Positions 8,032-16,443 of a stretch of 44,531 bases of DNA are shown here, piece after piece (positions within the stretch are counted from its first letter, which is position 1; each line of letters starts with the position of its first letter). The notes under the pieces were generated by a model. The model saw nothing but the letters and a program-made list of their open reading frames with translations. It did not search any database and had not been told where the DNA came from. The position numbers and the translations under genes were made by a program. Source of the DNA: a virus; IMG/VR virus record IMGVR_UViG_3300037297_000050, positions 1 through 44,531 of that record; one strand, given 5' to 3'.

Positions 8032-8364
8032 TTAATTTACCTCGGCCATCCCCCTGGCCTTCATCTTTTGTAGTTTGTCCTGCCTGCTTGTTACCAATAC
8101 ATCGCCTTTTTCGTTAAAAGTCCAGTCCGGCCATAGTTTTCTTGCTTCCGGCAACTGTGTAATGTTCACTCCTAATGCTCTTGACCATCTTGGAAGCTCT
8201 TTCATAGTTTCGTTAAATCTGCCCATGCTTTGTAATTCTGCTTTTTCATCCCTTTTGGCTTTTGCACCGCATTTGCATCTTTTTTTCTTGTTGCGGTTCT
8301 TGACCAAGCTAAAGGCTTCAAAAACCTCATCACATTTTGTGCAACGATATAAATAATTCGGCAT
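8032..8364 (-). CDS. FmdB-like zinc-ribbon protein
   Basis: 110 residues. The N-terminus MPNYLYRCTKCDEVFEAF followed by RCKCGAKAKRD carries two Cys pairs of the small zinc ribbon called FmdB-type. This ribbon is frequently found as a short gene in phage head modules. The C-terminal part (LGVNITQLPEARKLWPDW, VLVTSRQDKLQKMKARG) resembles the tails of such phage proteins. The role is unknown. Its ATG overlaps the stop of the upstream gene by one base. Confidence 0.75.
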   Translation of the reverse strand: MPNYLYRCTKCDEVFEAFSLVKNRNKKKRCKCGAKAKRDEKAELQSMGRFNETMKELPRWSRALGVNITQLPEARKLWPDWTFNEKGDVLVTSRQDKLQKMKARGMAEVN

Positions 8365-8765
8365 TACGATTTACCTAAAATTACCCACCGAAAAGCATCT
8401 GTAACAGAAGCAGCGTCTATAACCATTCCCAAATTGCCACCTGGATTCACTGGTATATAACATGCTTCGCCTTCATTTAATACCAAATCTGCCGTAGAAG
8501 AAGTGATTGTTCCTGTTCCTGCGGTATCTACGGTAATATATATCGTTCCCGAAACAGCTTTGAGATAAACACCATATATCTTTGCTAATGCTATATGGTC
8601 TATCATATCAAAAAGTTGTATTGCCGTTGTGGTTGCAGTTTCAACAACAGTATAGCCAGATTGATATTCAACCGGCACAGTCATTGTTTGAGAATTACTG
8701 GCCTCAAAATCTTCATCCAATCCAGTTATCTTTACTTTGATTGCAACAGTAGCTACACCTGCCAT
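8364..8765 (-). CDS. Small beta-rich head protein
   Basis: 133 residues, almost entirely beta-type sequence rich in Thr, Val, Ala and Ile. It ends with a strand pattern (EGEACYIPVNPGGNLGMVID, DAFRWVILGKS) shared in style with the 13490-13807 and 3287-3721 proteins. These resemble the small surface proteins that phages place around portal and capsid genes. ATG 8765 is preceded by GGAGTATAATT. A capsid fibre or decoration role is possible but inferred. Confidence 0.7.
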   Translation of the reverse strand: MAGVATVAIKVKITGLDEDFEASNSQTMTVPVEYQSGYTVVETATTTAIQLFDMIDHIALAKIYGVYLKAVSGTIYITVDTAGTGTITSSTADLVLNEGEACYIPVNPGGNLGMVIDAASVTDAFRWVILGKS

Positions 8766-8767
8766 AA

Positions 8768-9028
8768 TTATACTCCTGCCAATGCCTTTTGTTGTAATGC
8801 AGTTTTTTCTTGGTCAGATACTAAAGTTAAACTTAATTTATGTCTTGATATATTGGAAATTCTAAATAAACTTCCTTTTACAGAAACAATTTCGCCAATT
8901 TTAAATATGCCACTTTCCTTTTTTAAACTGCCTTTAACATTGTTTCCTGCAAAATTAGCAAATGCCTCCTCAATACTTTTTGCTTTATTTTCGCTAATCT
9001 CTGTAAAATATCCTAATCCACTATCCAT
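8768..9028 (-). CDS. Small conserved phage head-module protein
   Basis: 86 residues. A helical N-terminus (ENKAKSIEEAFANFAGN) precedes a beta domain with FKIGEIVSVKGSLFRISNIS and KLSLTLVSD. This resembles a widespread small protein found next to phage portal genes whose function is unknown. ATG 9028 follows GAAAGGACAATTT. It sits 30 bases after the portal stop and two bases before the next gene. Confidence 0.7.
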   Translation of the reverse strand: MDSGLGYFTEISENKAKSIEEAFANFAGNNVKGSLKKESGIFKIGEIVSVKGSLFRISNISRHKLSLTLVSDQEKTALQQKALAGV

Positions 9029-9057
9029 AAATTGTCCTTTCTTTTATTTATTTTATT

Positions 9058-10776
9058 TCACATCCCTCTTGTTGTAGCCCCTCTGCCTGCATTCATTTGA
9101 GCAAGCCGATTATTCATATTATCGCCTTCATTGCCGCCAAATCTCTGGTCGGCACTTCTTAACTTGCCACTCATTTGTTGGTACGGATTCATTTGCGGTT
9201 GTTCCATCTGTTCCGACAAGAACCATGACTCAACGTCCAAATCCATATAATTCGATAACTGTTTTGTAATTTCAGGTATATTTGGAATCTTACCCTGTTG
9301 TACCGATAACTGCATAGTAGGTTCAATCCATCCTGTAAGCATCTGCATCATTCTCTGAAACTTAGTTTCAGCAGATAATTTTTGCATACTGAACATTTCA
9401 ACGTCAAGATAATAATCACCTGGAAATCTACCAAGTTGCTGAGTTTGATTGTATTTTACTGGTATTTCGGCAATGCCAGGCATTTTCTTTATAGTTGAAA
9501 TCTGCAATGTAGGATTATTCCACATTTCATAGGCAAGTTTCATAGAGATATTCTCAGCAAAGGACATTACTTTCTGGCTCATAGCATCAAGGGTTCTTGA
9601 AGCATTAGCCATCAACATTTGTTCTTGTGTTGCAGTTTTCGTTCTTGTCCTGTAATCAAGTCCCGTAACTCCCGCTTGCTCAGAATATTGATTAAGTGAA
9701 AATCCAAGGAAATCCCATATCTCCGGCACAACACCACCAAGCGTTGTTTCTTTTACTGATTGTGCATTATTGAAACCAAGCATATCTCCATCTTTAGCAT
9801 TCTTGGCGGTTTCAGCATCCTTTTCGTTTCCACCTTCGTACACACCAATCTTTTTTAATCTCTCTGCCTGATTTCTTGCTTTTGCGAATAGACAGTTTAT
9901 CGCAGCATCAAGCTCCATTAAGCTATAGATAGGTGGTACGGGCAGGGTAGAGCCACGATAATACTTGTAACCAAGAACATCGTATGGCCCTGTTATCGGG
10001 CCTTTATATGCAACACGATTCAGGATTTTATTAAACTGTTTATGGGGAGGCAGGATTGTAATGACAAGTCGTTCCTTCGGCAGCCACAAATCTATCAACC
10101 GAGTATATTCGTGTAATTCATCGAATTTGACTTTATCAGGATTGGCCTGTGCTTTCGGTTCATCTTCACCATAGAGCTTATAATCAGTTTTGATATAATC
10201 GGCAAAGTTTGGATACATCTCTTTAGCTGTATCCGTACGCACAAGATATTCATCGCCCTCAAATTCGTATTGTTCCCTGTCTTTGGCAACAACATCAAAT
10301 ACATAATTTGCCAAATCAACTACTTCACAAAACGGCCTGCCCGTAACAGTCAAATATCCGGATATTCTTTTTTTGTCAGCCCTTGCAGTTCCAGTTTTGA
10401 CAATGCCAAGATTGAATAAGCTATTAAACACACCAGGTTCGAGCGTTCTTTCATCGAACTTCATATCTCGCATCCACTGATTTAAGGCAAGCTGGAATGT
10501 ATATGCGAAATGAGAAAATTCGAGATTTATTCTTGGCTTGATTACAACTTTGGGATTACCTCCAACAAGAAATGGCAGCCAGATAGATACTGCCCTATCA
10601 ACCATGTTCAATGGATGTGGGTCTTTACCCACTATTTTCCTGTTATAACCAGAGACATAAGAAGCAAGCATTTTGCTGTTATGTTCATCGGTTGTTTTCT
10701 TGAATTTATGGCAAGCTGTTATCGCCTTATTAAGCCTTCCCACAAAATTCAATTTAGATGTCTGGATATTAGCCAT
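9058..10776 (-). CDS. Portal protein
   Basis: 572 residues, immediately downstream of the large terminase (stop and start overlap), the usual place for a portal. Features suiting the portal clip/stem and wing regions include NMVDRAVSIWLPFLVGGNP, PFCEVVDLANYVFD, YSLMELDAAINCLFAKARNQ and a helical C-terminal half (ATQEQMLMANASRTLDAMSQ, FAENISMKLAYEMWN). The C-terminus is Met/Gln/Asn-rich and probably disordered. It forms the ring through which DNA enters the head. Confidence 0.85.
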   Translation of the reverse strand: MANIQTSKLNFVGRLNKAITACHKFKKTTDEHNSKMLASYVSGYNRKIVGKDPHPLNMVDRAVSIWLPFLVGGNPKVVIKPRINLEFSHFAYTFQLALNQWMRDMKFDERTLEPGVFNSLFNLGIVKTGTARADKKRISGYLTVTGRPFCEVVDLANYVFDVVAKDREQYEFEGDEYLVRTDTAKEMYPNFADYIKTDYKLYGEDEPKAQANPDKVKFDELHEYTRLIDLWLPKERLVITILPPHKQFNKILNRVAYKGPITGPYDVLGYKYYRGSTLPVPPIYSLMELDAAINCLFAKARNQAERLKKIGVYEGGNEKDAETAKNAKDGDMLGFNNAQSVKETTLGGVVPEIWDFLGFSLNQYSEQAGVTGLDYRTRTKTATQEQMLMANASRTLDAMSQKVMSFAENISMKLAYEMWNNPTLQISTIKKMPGIAEIPVKYNQTQQLGRFPGDYYLDVEMFSMQKLSAETKFQRMMQMLTGWIEPTMQLSVQQGKIPNIPEITKQLSNYMDLDVESWFLSEQMEQPQMNPYQQMSGKLRSADQRFGGNEGDNMNNRLAQMNAGRGATTRGM

Positions 10777-12782
10777 TATCTTCTACCTGTAAAATTAAGC
10801 CAAAGCTTAACCTCTCGGCTTTTCTCTCTTTCTTCAAGTTCGATTTCTTTTTGAAACCATTCGGGACTACCATAAACATTCTGAGCAAATTCGTGTGCAG
10901 CTTTGGACTGGTCTTGTGCAGCAAGACAACATAAAGCATCGGCAACACATTTATCACCATGCGCAGCTTTTGCGCCTCCTGAATCTTCCATACAACTCGA
11001 TAATACTATTTTGCTGCCACTAAATATATAATCCTCAGCCTCAGTCAAAGCTTCGCCGTCAGGATTGATAAATTTCTTGGCGTTCATTTTAGGTCGAAAA
11101 CAAGCTGTCATAGCTGCATTATAAGCGGCAAATAACTGTAAAAGATTATTGGTATTGTTCCACCATCCCAAAATCTGTGATTTTTGATGAAAACCTTTTT
11201 TCTCAGAAGTAGATTTACAGATAAAGGAATATCCAAGCTCTTTAATTCGCTTCAAAAATACCTGTCCGATTCCATTGGCTTCTGGATTAAGCAATGGTTC
11301 GATAGATAACCCGCCCACCCAATGACCAATGGCATATACTTGTTCTGCAAACTGTTCCGGCAATGTATAAGCATCTGACCACCGACCTACTTTTCTTCTT
11401 TCATCTACATCGAATATTGAACAGACAGAATTAGATTGTCCCTGCCCTAATGATATATCACAACCAAGAACATAATTGCGATTTTGCAATGGCCTTAATC
11501 CACCCAATTCTCCCCACCATTTCAATCTGCCTTTTCCACCTGCAAGAAATTTGATATTACTGATTTTATTATCATAGCAGTTGAATATTATCTCGCCTAT
11601 GGCAGTAGGTTTCCTGACATATTGTGATTGCATTTGATTGATAGTAGCGGGAGTAAATACAGCATCGCCAGCACCTATCTCATTACCATCAAGATTAGTT
11701 GCTGTGTCAAGTTCGGCACGCTCTGCTTCCTGTTTATCATACCAGGGTGAACGCCATTTAGGTTTGTTTGGTTGTCCACCATCAGCAACAAAAGATATTT
11801 GCATTTCTGGATATTGATAAAGAATCTCAGTTTCGAGTTCTGAATAAACTATCTCTTTGCCATTTTCATATTTATTAAATACCTTCGGCGCAATCTCTCT
11901 GTAATAATCAATATCCTCTATAATGATTTTATTTATATCAGGAGACCAATACAATCCTTCGGCTTTGAATGGATGTAACCACCAACCAAGGAATTTCGAG
12001 TTTACCCCCTTGGAACGCCCTATCACACTAAAAGGATGCTTTCGATACATAGATGTCCCGACAAATATTCTACACGAAGCCGTGTCGGTAATGGCCCTGT
12101 CCATAGAAGCGGCAATGTCATGCTTAACGTCCTGAAACTCATCGAAGAAAGACCATGCTCTACGACCACTTCGACCAATGGCCTCGATAGTAGCTTCGCC
12201 ATCAATCACGTTTTTGTTCCAAAGATTCTTCAAATGTCTATCGGTTCTTTCAAAAGCAGGAGCACACCATTCAGGGAGACTGTTTAGAAGAAAATCCAGC
12301 TTGTAAAATAAAGTATCAGGATTTCCTCTCTTATCAACCTTTTCCTCTTTGAAAGAAGAAACAAGTCCATAAACGCCAGGTGTGAATAACCATAAATTAA
12401 ATCCAACACCAAGGACTATCCATGTAATCCCTATTTCACGGGACTTTCTTCTCTGCCACTTACCTCCATTAAGCATATACCAATTCAATTCCTCTATTTC
12501 ATCATCCTGCCAATCCCAAGTAATAAAAGGCAATACGCCACAAGGTTTGATGTTGGGCTTGGGCTGTTCAGTCCAGAAGAGCGTCTTAAATGCAATTTGC
12601 GGTTTTAAACGGCATTTCTCTACAAAATCATTCCTCACCGTTTTTGTCGCTTCCGACAGGTAGCTGTGCAAGTCCATCCTGAACAGGATGTTTTGCTTCG
12701 GCTCTGTCGGTATTGCCTTTAAGAACATCTCTTCCGAGAGATTCAATAACCTTTCTAACTCTTTGACTTGGTTCGCTGTCAT
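10776..12782 (-). CDS. terL: Terminase large subunit (ATPase and nuclease)
   Basis: 668 residues. The N-terminal ATPase has a divergent Walker A (KSREIGITW, residues about 113-121) and a Walker B (AWSFFDEFQDV). The C-terminal RNase H-type nuclease shows GCDISLGQG, then EPLLNPEANGIG, then the late AAHGDKCVADALCCLA with catalytic Asp. It packages DNA together with the small subunit and portal. AAGGAT lies right beside ATG 12782. The first 155 bases overlap the end of the small-subunit gene in another frame, an unusually long overlap. A later start at residue 36 (MDLHSYL) would remove most of it but has no better RBS. Confidence 0.95.
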   Translation of the reverse strand: MTANQVKELERLLNLSEEMFLKAIPTEPKQNILFRMDLHSYLSEATKTVRNDFVEKCRLKPQIAFKTLFWTEQPKPNIKPCGVLPFITWDWQDDEIEELNWYMLNGGKWQRRKSREIGITWIVLGVGFNLWLFTPGVYGLVSSFKEEKVDKRGNPDTLFYKLDFLLNSLPEWCAPAFERTDRHLKNLWNKNVIDGEATIEAIGRSGRRAWSFFDEFQDVKHDIAASMDRAITDTASCRIFVGTSMYRKHPFSVIGRSKGVNSKFLGWWLHPFKAEGLYWSPDINKIIIEDIDYYREIAPKVFNKYENGKEIVYSELETEILYQYPEMQISFVADGGQPNKPKWRSPWYDKQEAERAELDTATNLDGNEIGAGDAVFTPATINQMQSQYVRKPTAIGEIIFNCYDNKISNIKFLAGGKGRLKWWGELGGLRPLQNRNYVLGCDISLGQGQSNSVCSIFDVDERRKVGRWSDAYTLPEQFAEQVYAIGHWVGGLSIEPLLNPEANGIGQVFLKRIKELGYSFICKSTSEKKGFHQKSQILGWWNNTNNLLQLFAAYNAAMTACFRPKMNAKKFINPDGEALTEAEDYIFSGSKIVLSSCMEDSGGAKAAHGDKCVADALCCLAAQDQSKAAHEFAQNVYGSPEWFQKEIELEEREKSREVKLWLNFTGRR

Positions 12783-13485
12783 ATCCTTCGCTTTTGCCGG
12801 TTATAATTTCTTTGCTAACTTTCCATTCTCTCGGAAATTTGTTTATCATAAACAAAGTAAGCAAAGAACCATCACCTGCTTGATGTTTGGTATAGACTGT
12901 TTTTTTGTCTGGAACCCATTTCCTTCTGAGGGTTTTCTCGTCTATTACTGATTTATAAACAACGCTTTCTTCCTGATAATCGTATCCTATGGCATTGATT
13001 AACAAATGACTTGCCAATTTAGCTTGAACTTCTGCCATAGCATTTCTATACGCTTCTTGGCCTTCGGCATCATAAACAGTATTGTTGTCAAGACCAGTTC
13101 TGCTGCACCCGAAAATTGTTTTTATGGTATGCTGCGATAATCCTAATCCCAGGAGCCGCTCATAAGCAGACAAAAAACAATTCTTGTAAAATTTATTTGC
13201 TATTGTTCTTTGCCTCTCATTTTTATTTTTGGTGTCCCTCGTTGCATTCATTTCATAACGCATCGAATGGGGGACATGCTTTAACATTGATTCCTTATCT
13301 TTCGTAATCCGTCTTTTGTAATTGCATTTATCTCTGTTCGATTGATACACCTTAAAACATTGCTTGCACCATGAGGCATATCCATCTTTGGTTCTTTTGT
13401 TTTTAACAAAGTTAGAAAGATGCTGCTCTGTTTTACACTTAGTGCAAACTTTAGTTTGGATTGTCGTCTGTATTTCTTCGTTCAT
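12628..13485 (-). CDS. Terminase small subunit with N-terminal zinc finger
   Basis: 285 residues from ATG 13485; the open frame extends upstream into the previous gene, but MNEEIQTTIQ starts right after that gene's stop. Residues about 13-40 form a CxxC...CxxC finger (VCTKCKTEQHLSNFVKNK, ASWCKQC). Residues about 105-250 hold an HTH-like stretch (LSQHTIKTIFGCSRTGL) and the typical small-terminase end pattern: LLINAIGYDYQEESVVYK, TKHQAGDGSLLTLFMINKFP. It recognises DNA for packaging. The zinc finger is an addition not usual for this family, and a very similar finger is encoded at 31667. Confidence 0.8.
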   Translation of the reverse strand: MNEEIQTTIQTKVCTKCKTEQHLSNFVKNKRTKDGYASWCKQCFKVYQSNRDKCNYKRRITKDKESMLKHVPHSMRYEMNATRDTKNKNERQRTIANKFYKNCFLSAYERLLGLGLSQHTIKTIFGCSRTGLDNNTVYDAEGQEAYRNAMAEVQAKLASHLLINAIGYDYQEESVVYKSVIDEKTLRRKWVPDKKTVYTKHQAGDGSLLTLFMINKFPREWKVSKEIITGKSEGYDSEPSQRVRKVIESLGRDVLKGNTDRAEAKHPVQDGLAQLPVGSDKNGEE

Positions 13486-13489
13486 TTTT

Positions 13490-13807
13490 TTAATTACGCC
13501 ACAAGATGTCAATAATGTCCCCGTTTGTCGCAGAATAAAAATATAAGAGTGATACATCATCAACCGGCACTCTAAACGGAGAAGATGCTTCCGGCACTTC
13601 AATACCAACCGTTGCAGACGCGGCGGCGGCTATATTCATTCTTACAGGGCCGGTATTTGCGGCAGGCATAGATACCCAACACTCTCTGCATGGTTGAGAA
13701 GTCCCGCCATTGCCTTGTCCTACTGTAGCTGCGATAGTTACTCTTATAGCACCACCAGTATTGCTATTAACATTCGTATCAAGATTACCACTACTGCTCG
13801 TTCCCAT
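13490..13807 (-). CDS. Small beta-rich structural protein
   Basis: 105 residues, Gly/Ser/Thr/Ala-rich. Segments RECWVSMPAANTGPVRMNI and VDDVSLLYFYSATNGDIIDI form a compact beta domain found in small phage virion proteins. Start ATG 13807 overlaps the stop of the upstream gene. It lies upstream of the terminase genes, together with other small head proteins. No enzyme motif. Confidence 0.7.
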   Translation of the reverse strand: MGTSSSGNLDTNVNSNTGGAIRVTIAATVGQGNGGTSQPCRECWVSMPAANTGPVRMNIAAAASATVGIEVPEASSPFRVPVDDVSLLYFYSATNGDIIDILWRN

Positions 13808-14154
13808 TATGTTTCTCCTTGTGCCTCAACTGGAACAGCTTCGTCAGTTCCAGAAGGATTAGAATAAGAACTTTTTGGCGGCCTGCCTGGGCCACGTTTT
13901 TGCGGTATATTTTCTCCAGCATTTTCGCCTGGAATCTCTTTTGTCTTTGTTATTGGCTTTGCCCCCAATCCTTTTGCCACACAATTCCAGCACCAAACCA
14001 TGCCGGTTTTTTCTTTGCCAAACTCATCCTGAAATTCTTTAAGTTGCTCAGCTTGTTTAGGATTCAAATGTCCTCTCACTCCCAATACAAAAGCAAACAA
14101 GCCGCGTGTAACATCTTTTCCGCAACCTTCGCATATCATTCTTCCTGTAATCAT
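13807..14154 (-). CDS. Zinc-ribbon protein with an AT-hook-like motif
   Basis: 115 residues. N-terminal CEGCGKD and later WCWNC give two Cys pairs, a likely zinc ribbon. The C-terminal KRGPGRPPKSS contains an AT-hook-like GRP core, suggesting DNA binding. The final part is acidic and probably disordered. It is in the first part of the late operon, upstream of the terminase genes. A regulatory or packaging-accessory role is possible, inferred from motifs only. ATG 14154 follows AAAGGAATAAAAA. Confidence 0.65.
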   Translation of the reverse strand: MITGRMICEGCGKDVTRGLFAFVLGVRGHLNPKQAEQLKEFQDEFGKEKTGMVWCWNCVAKGLGAKPITKTKEIPGENAGENIPQKRGPGRPPKSSYSNPSGTDEAVPVEAQGET

Positions 14155-14182
14155 TTTTTATTCCTTTTTTTCTTATTTTATT

Positions 14183-14236
14183 TCATCTATTGGGTTCGGG
14201 AGCACATTCCACAGTTTCGCATTTTTTCTTTTCCAT
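14183..14236 (-). CDS. 17-residue possible peptide
   Basis: MEKKKCETVECAPEPNR preceded by AAAGGATTAAAA, which is a good RBS and spacing. It fills the gap between two small late genes in the same direction. No homologue is recalled and chance occurrence is possible. Confidence 0.3.
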   Translation of the reverse strand: MEKKKCETVECAPEPNR

Positions 14237-14247
14237 TTTTAATCCTT

Positions 14248-14433
14248 TCACATTTTTCTATTTTTTCTACTTTTTTTCACTATTTTTCTTGCTAAGCTTT
14301 TACCTGATGTTCTTCGTGCTTGTGAATAAGCTATCGCACCAGCTTGTCCATGCCCGTCAGAATAGCCTTCACTTACAAGTTTCTCGATGTTGGAACTGAT
14401 TGTTTTTTGAGAGCTACCTTTTTTCAGAGGCAT
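14248..14433 (-). CDS. Small basic phage protein (KGSSxKTIxxNI...AIAYSQA type)
   Basis: 61 residues. KKGSSQKTISSNIEKLVSEG followed by QAGAIAYSQARRTSGKS is the pattern of a very common small phage protein of unknown function, usually near terminase or head genes. It is highly basic with a C-terminus of KKSRKNRKM, so nucleic acid contact is plausible. It is second in the late operon, four bases after the first gene. Confidence 0.7.
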   Translation of the reverse strand: MPLKKGSSQKTISSNIEKLVSEGYSDGHGQAGAIAYSQARRTSGKSLARKIVKKSRKNRKM

Positions 14434-14436
14434 AAC

Positions 14437-14763
14437 TTATCCTTGTGCTGTCTTTCTTCCTTTGGCCAATGCTCCACGAAAAGCAAACACAGCCATCTTT
14501 TTGATTCTTGCCCCAAGCTTACCAGCTAATGCAGCAGCTTTCTTGCCAGCAGGTATCGGTTGGCCTTCCGGTACATTTAATGCCTGACGCAAACCACCTT
14601 TCTTAAAGCTAAGCGGTTTTTTGCCTTTGGCCTTGATTACTACTGTACCACCAGTTTTAACAGATTTGCCAGGAGTCGCCTTCGCTCTTGCAGTTTGAAC
14701 GTATGGGCCCTCACGATTTTTTCTTGCTTTACGGACTATCGACCTTGCCATTGTGCTTGCCAT
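14437..14763 (-). CDS. First gene of the late operon, small basic protein
   Basis: 108 residues; ATG 14763 follows GAGGG with suitable spacing. Strongly basic (ARSIVRKARKNREG, KAKGKKPLSFKKGG, GARIKKMAVFAFRGALAKG) with no acidic clusters. This suggests DNA or RNA binding or a minor internal virion protein. It lies straight downstream of the predicted late promoter at 14793-14821. No family is recognised. Confidence 0.65.
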   Translation of the reverse strand: MASTMARSIVRKARKNREGPYVQTARAKATPGKSVKTGGTVVIKAKGKKPLSFKKGGLRQALNVPEGQPIPAGKKAAALAGKLGARIKKMAVFAFRGALAKGRKTAQG

Positions 14764-14792
14764 GATATGACCCTCGCAAAATGGTTATATTT

Positions 14793-14821
14793 ATCATAAA
14801 TACTATAATCACTACTATCAA
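14793..14821 (-). promoter_or_regulatory. Probable late promoter
   Basis: Leftward TTGATA (14816-14821), 17-base spacer, TATGAT (14793-14798), 30 bases before the first late gene. An overlapping TTGACT (14827-14832) could serve an alternative -10. The surrounding sequence is very AT-rich. Confidence 0.5.
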
Positions 14822-14881
14822 AAGGCAAAGTCAACAAAAAAATTTAACAAATATGTAAAAAATATTAGGTATGCCTATAAA

Positions 14882-14913
14882 AACAACGGGCCTCACGCCC
14901 AAGGCCCGTTGTT
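14882..14913 (-). terminator. Intrinsic terminator of the 19.1-15.0 kb leftward operon
   Basis: Perfect 11-bp GC-containing stem (14882-14892 with 14903-14913), ten-base loop, followed on the leftward transcript by five T. It separates the accessory operon from the late promoter. The flanking 14914-15018 and 14822-14881 hold no convincing gene. Confidence 0.85.
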
Positions 14914-15018
14914 GAAGTTAGTATATGTCGCATCTCAGAATAGAGTTATTTGAATTATGTCAAACAAAACCAGAAAAATATCTCAGTCTTTTGAGGATAA
15001 GATTTTGAGTGAGTTTTT

Positions 15019-15312
15019 TCATTCGAGTTCTTTGAGGGCTTTCAAAATGGCAGTAGCAATAAAACTTCTTCCGCACCCCCCGAATGTACCAAACTGTTCA
15101 ATGCCATCTTTAATAATCGCTATCTGTGTTTTGTTTAATTTTTCTAATCCCTGTTCGATTGCTTTTCTACTTATCTTCTTGTACTTCCCAAGCTCGGCCC
15201 TCAACTGCCTTAACTCCTGACACATTCTTTCAGCCTCAAGATTGGCATATTCCTTGACATGCTCTTTGTGTATCCGCGCTCTTAATGCACTCGCTTTTGG
15301 TGTATATGCCAT
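15019..15312 (-). CDS. Helical phage protein of unknown function
   Basis: 97 residues; start MAYTPKASALRARIH at 15312 was chosen for its AAGGAGATTGAT leader. Mostly helical and charged (KEYANLEAERMCQELRQLRAEL), then a more hydrophobic end GTFGGCGRSFIATAILKALKELE. It is the last gene before the terminator. No known motif. It may act with the coiled-coil protein just upstream, whose stop is one base away. Confidence 0.65.
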   Translation of the reverse strand: MAYTPKASALRARIHKEHVKEYANLEAERMCQELRQLRAELGKYKKISRKAIEQGLEKLNKTQIAIIKDGIEQFGTFGGCGRSFIATAILKALKELE

Positions 15313-15313
15313 A

Positions 15314-15637
15314 TCAATCTCCTTGCTTCTCAAGCCCCATGTCTTCCATGCCTTTTGCGGCCAAATCCTCTAATCGATTATGAAGTATCTTGTTGTCTTT
15401 CTCCACCGCTTCTACCTCGGCCTTCAAGTGCTCTATCTGCTCACACAATTTTTCGTTCATATCTCGAAGCTCTCCGTCCTCTGCTCTGTGGTGTATGATG
15501 GCATTTAGTCGCTCTATCTCAGCTTGCTGCTGCTTTGCAATTTCGGTGCGATACCAACCCAAATGACACATCAATTTATCCGGTTCTCTGTAATCTGCCT
15601 GAATTTTAGTAATCATATTGGCGTTTGTCTCTGTCAT
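15314..15637 (-). CDS. Coiled-coil protein
   Basis: 107 residues. From residue 35 onward it is almost continuous heptad-like sequence (KQQQAEIERLNAIIHHR, NEKLCEQIEHLKAEVEAVEK, NKILHNRLEDLAAKG), predicting a long coiled coil and oligomerisation. The N-terminal 35 residues include CHLGWYRTEIA. The start overlaps the previous stop by one base, implying coupling. Function unknown. Confidence 0.65.
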   Translation of the reverse strand: MTETNANMITKIQADYREPDKLMCHLGWYRTEIAKQQQAEIERLNAIIHHRAEDGELRDMNEKLCEQIEHLKAEVEAVEKDNKILHNRLEDLAAKGMEDMGLEKQGD

Positions 15638-15840
15638 TACTTTACCTCCTCGCCGTTCTCGTCAACTACAGGAACGCCCAGTTGCTCTGCAATAGCTCTG
15701 GCTTCGGAGAGACACTCTTCTTCTGTGTCTATATCATAACTTGACAAGCTCAGGGTCTGACCCTCTAACCACCACCACCAGACCTCCCCTCTACCAGCTG
15801 ATTCTATTACCACCTTCTCCACAAGCTTTGCCTTTTTCAT
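15637..15840 (-). CDS. Small acidic phage protein
   Basis: 67 residues from ATG 15840. An ATG two codons earlier is too close to AAAGGAG; the second gives a 9-base spacing. A beta-rich N-terminus with EVWWWWLEGQTL is followed by an acidic helix EEECLSEARAIAEQLGVPVV. It looks like a compact small early-type protein. Its leader contains the GCAGG hairpin element repeated at 16779. Confidence 0.6.
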   Translation of the reverse strand: MKKAKLVEKVVIESAGRGEVWWWWLEGQTLSLSSYDIDTEEECLSEARAIAEQLGVPVVDENGEEVK

Positions 15841-15846
15841 ATTCAT

Positions 15847-15891
15847 TTACTCCTTTCAAAGTCGGGCAGGGTAGGCAGGATTCTAACCTGC
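15847..15891 (-). repeat. Leader element copy 1 (GCAGG hairpin plus conserved RBS)
   Basis: On the leftward strand a GCAGG-TTAGAAT-CCTGC hairpin (15875-15891) is followed by a CCCGAC box and GAAAGGAGTAAATG. The same arrangement precedes the gene at 16744. The two leaders are clearly homologous although the genes are not. Confidence 0.55.
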
Positions 15892-15943
15892 TGTTCAAGT
15901 GCCGGAGCTGGTACGGCCTCTATTCTATTGGCATTGATATACT

Positions 15944-16219
15944 TCACTCACCAATCACAAACGGGTAGTCAATAGTCATGCTCGTTGGTTGGTGATAGTT
16001 CAAACCATTGAATAATTCGGTCATTCCTTTTGGCTGATTTTTGTATTCAAGACAGAGCCATATCTTGCCAGTAAACAATAATTTTAGGCGTTTCAATAAT
16101 GGCACATACCAACAACTTGTAAACATGCCGTTATTTTTCAGCGTTGGTAAATCAAAGTAACCTTTGCCCGTTGCTACATTGTTCGATTCTTTGAAATTTG
16201 TTGCCTTTAACCACTGCAT
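15944..16219 (-). CDS. Small conserved phage protein (MQWLK...LLFTGKIWL type)
   Basis: 91 residues from ATG 16219, which follows GAAAGGGCTTAAT at the end of the preceding gene. MQWLKATNF, YFDLPTLK, TSCWYVPLLKRLKLLFTGKIWL and a shorter tail resemble a widespread small phage protein of unknown function. That protein has an amphipathic RERxRLLFTGK-type segment, which could touch membranes. A longer upstream frame exists but overlaps the neighbour fully and is not used. Confidence 0.65.
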   Translation of the reverse strand: MQWLKATNFKESNNVATGKGYFDLPTLKNNGMFTSCWYVPLLKRLKLLFTGKIWLCLEYKNQPKGMTELFNGLNYHQPTSMTIDYPFVIGE

Positions 16220-16220
16220 A

Positions 16221-16424
16221 TTAAGCCCTTTCGATAGTTTCCTTATTTCTGAATCGCTGTGCGGTTTCTTCCATTGCTTTGATACAATCTTCACGCTTAG
16301 CATTAGAGATATATTGAGCCACGCCAGGGTCGTCAAAAACAACAAGCATAAACAGTGAACCTGTTTTTTGGGTAATACAATCAGCTAAGTCCCTCATTAG
16401 GGCTTTAATTTCAGGTTCGGTCAT
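16221..16424 (-). CDS. Small phage protein; start uncertain, possible ATA start at 16445
   Basis: 67 residues from ATG 16424: MTEPEIKALMRDLADCITQK, then FMLVVFDDPGVAQYISNAKR and EETAQRFRNKE, a compact alpha/beta protein. No RBS stands near this ATG. A strong AAAGGAG lies at 16450-16456, and in frame with correct spacing is ATA at 16445, which would add IAIHLSY. The identical 30-base leader at 31909-31938 has ATG at this very place. Either a rare ATA start is used or a start codon was lost by mutation. Confidence 0.6.
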   Translation of the reverse strand: MTEPEIKALMRDLADCITQKTGSLFMLVVFDDPGVAQYISNAKREDCIKAMEETAQRFRNKETIERA

Positions 16425-16443
16425 ATATGATAAGTGTATCGCT

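Noticed and set aside
14957-15220. 87-residue rightward ORF
   Set aside because: Largely antisense to the leftward gene 15019-15312, which has a good RBS and operon context.
15847-15935. tRNA gene (GCAGG-TTAGAAT-CCTGC resembles a T-arm)
   Set aside because: No matching acceptor, D or anticodon arms could be built, and the same hairpin recurs as a gene leader.
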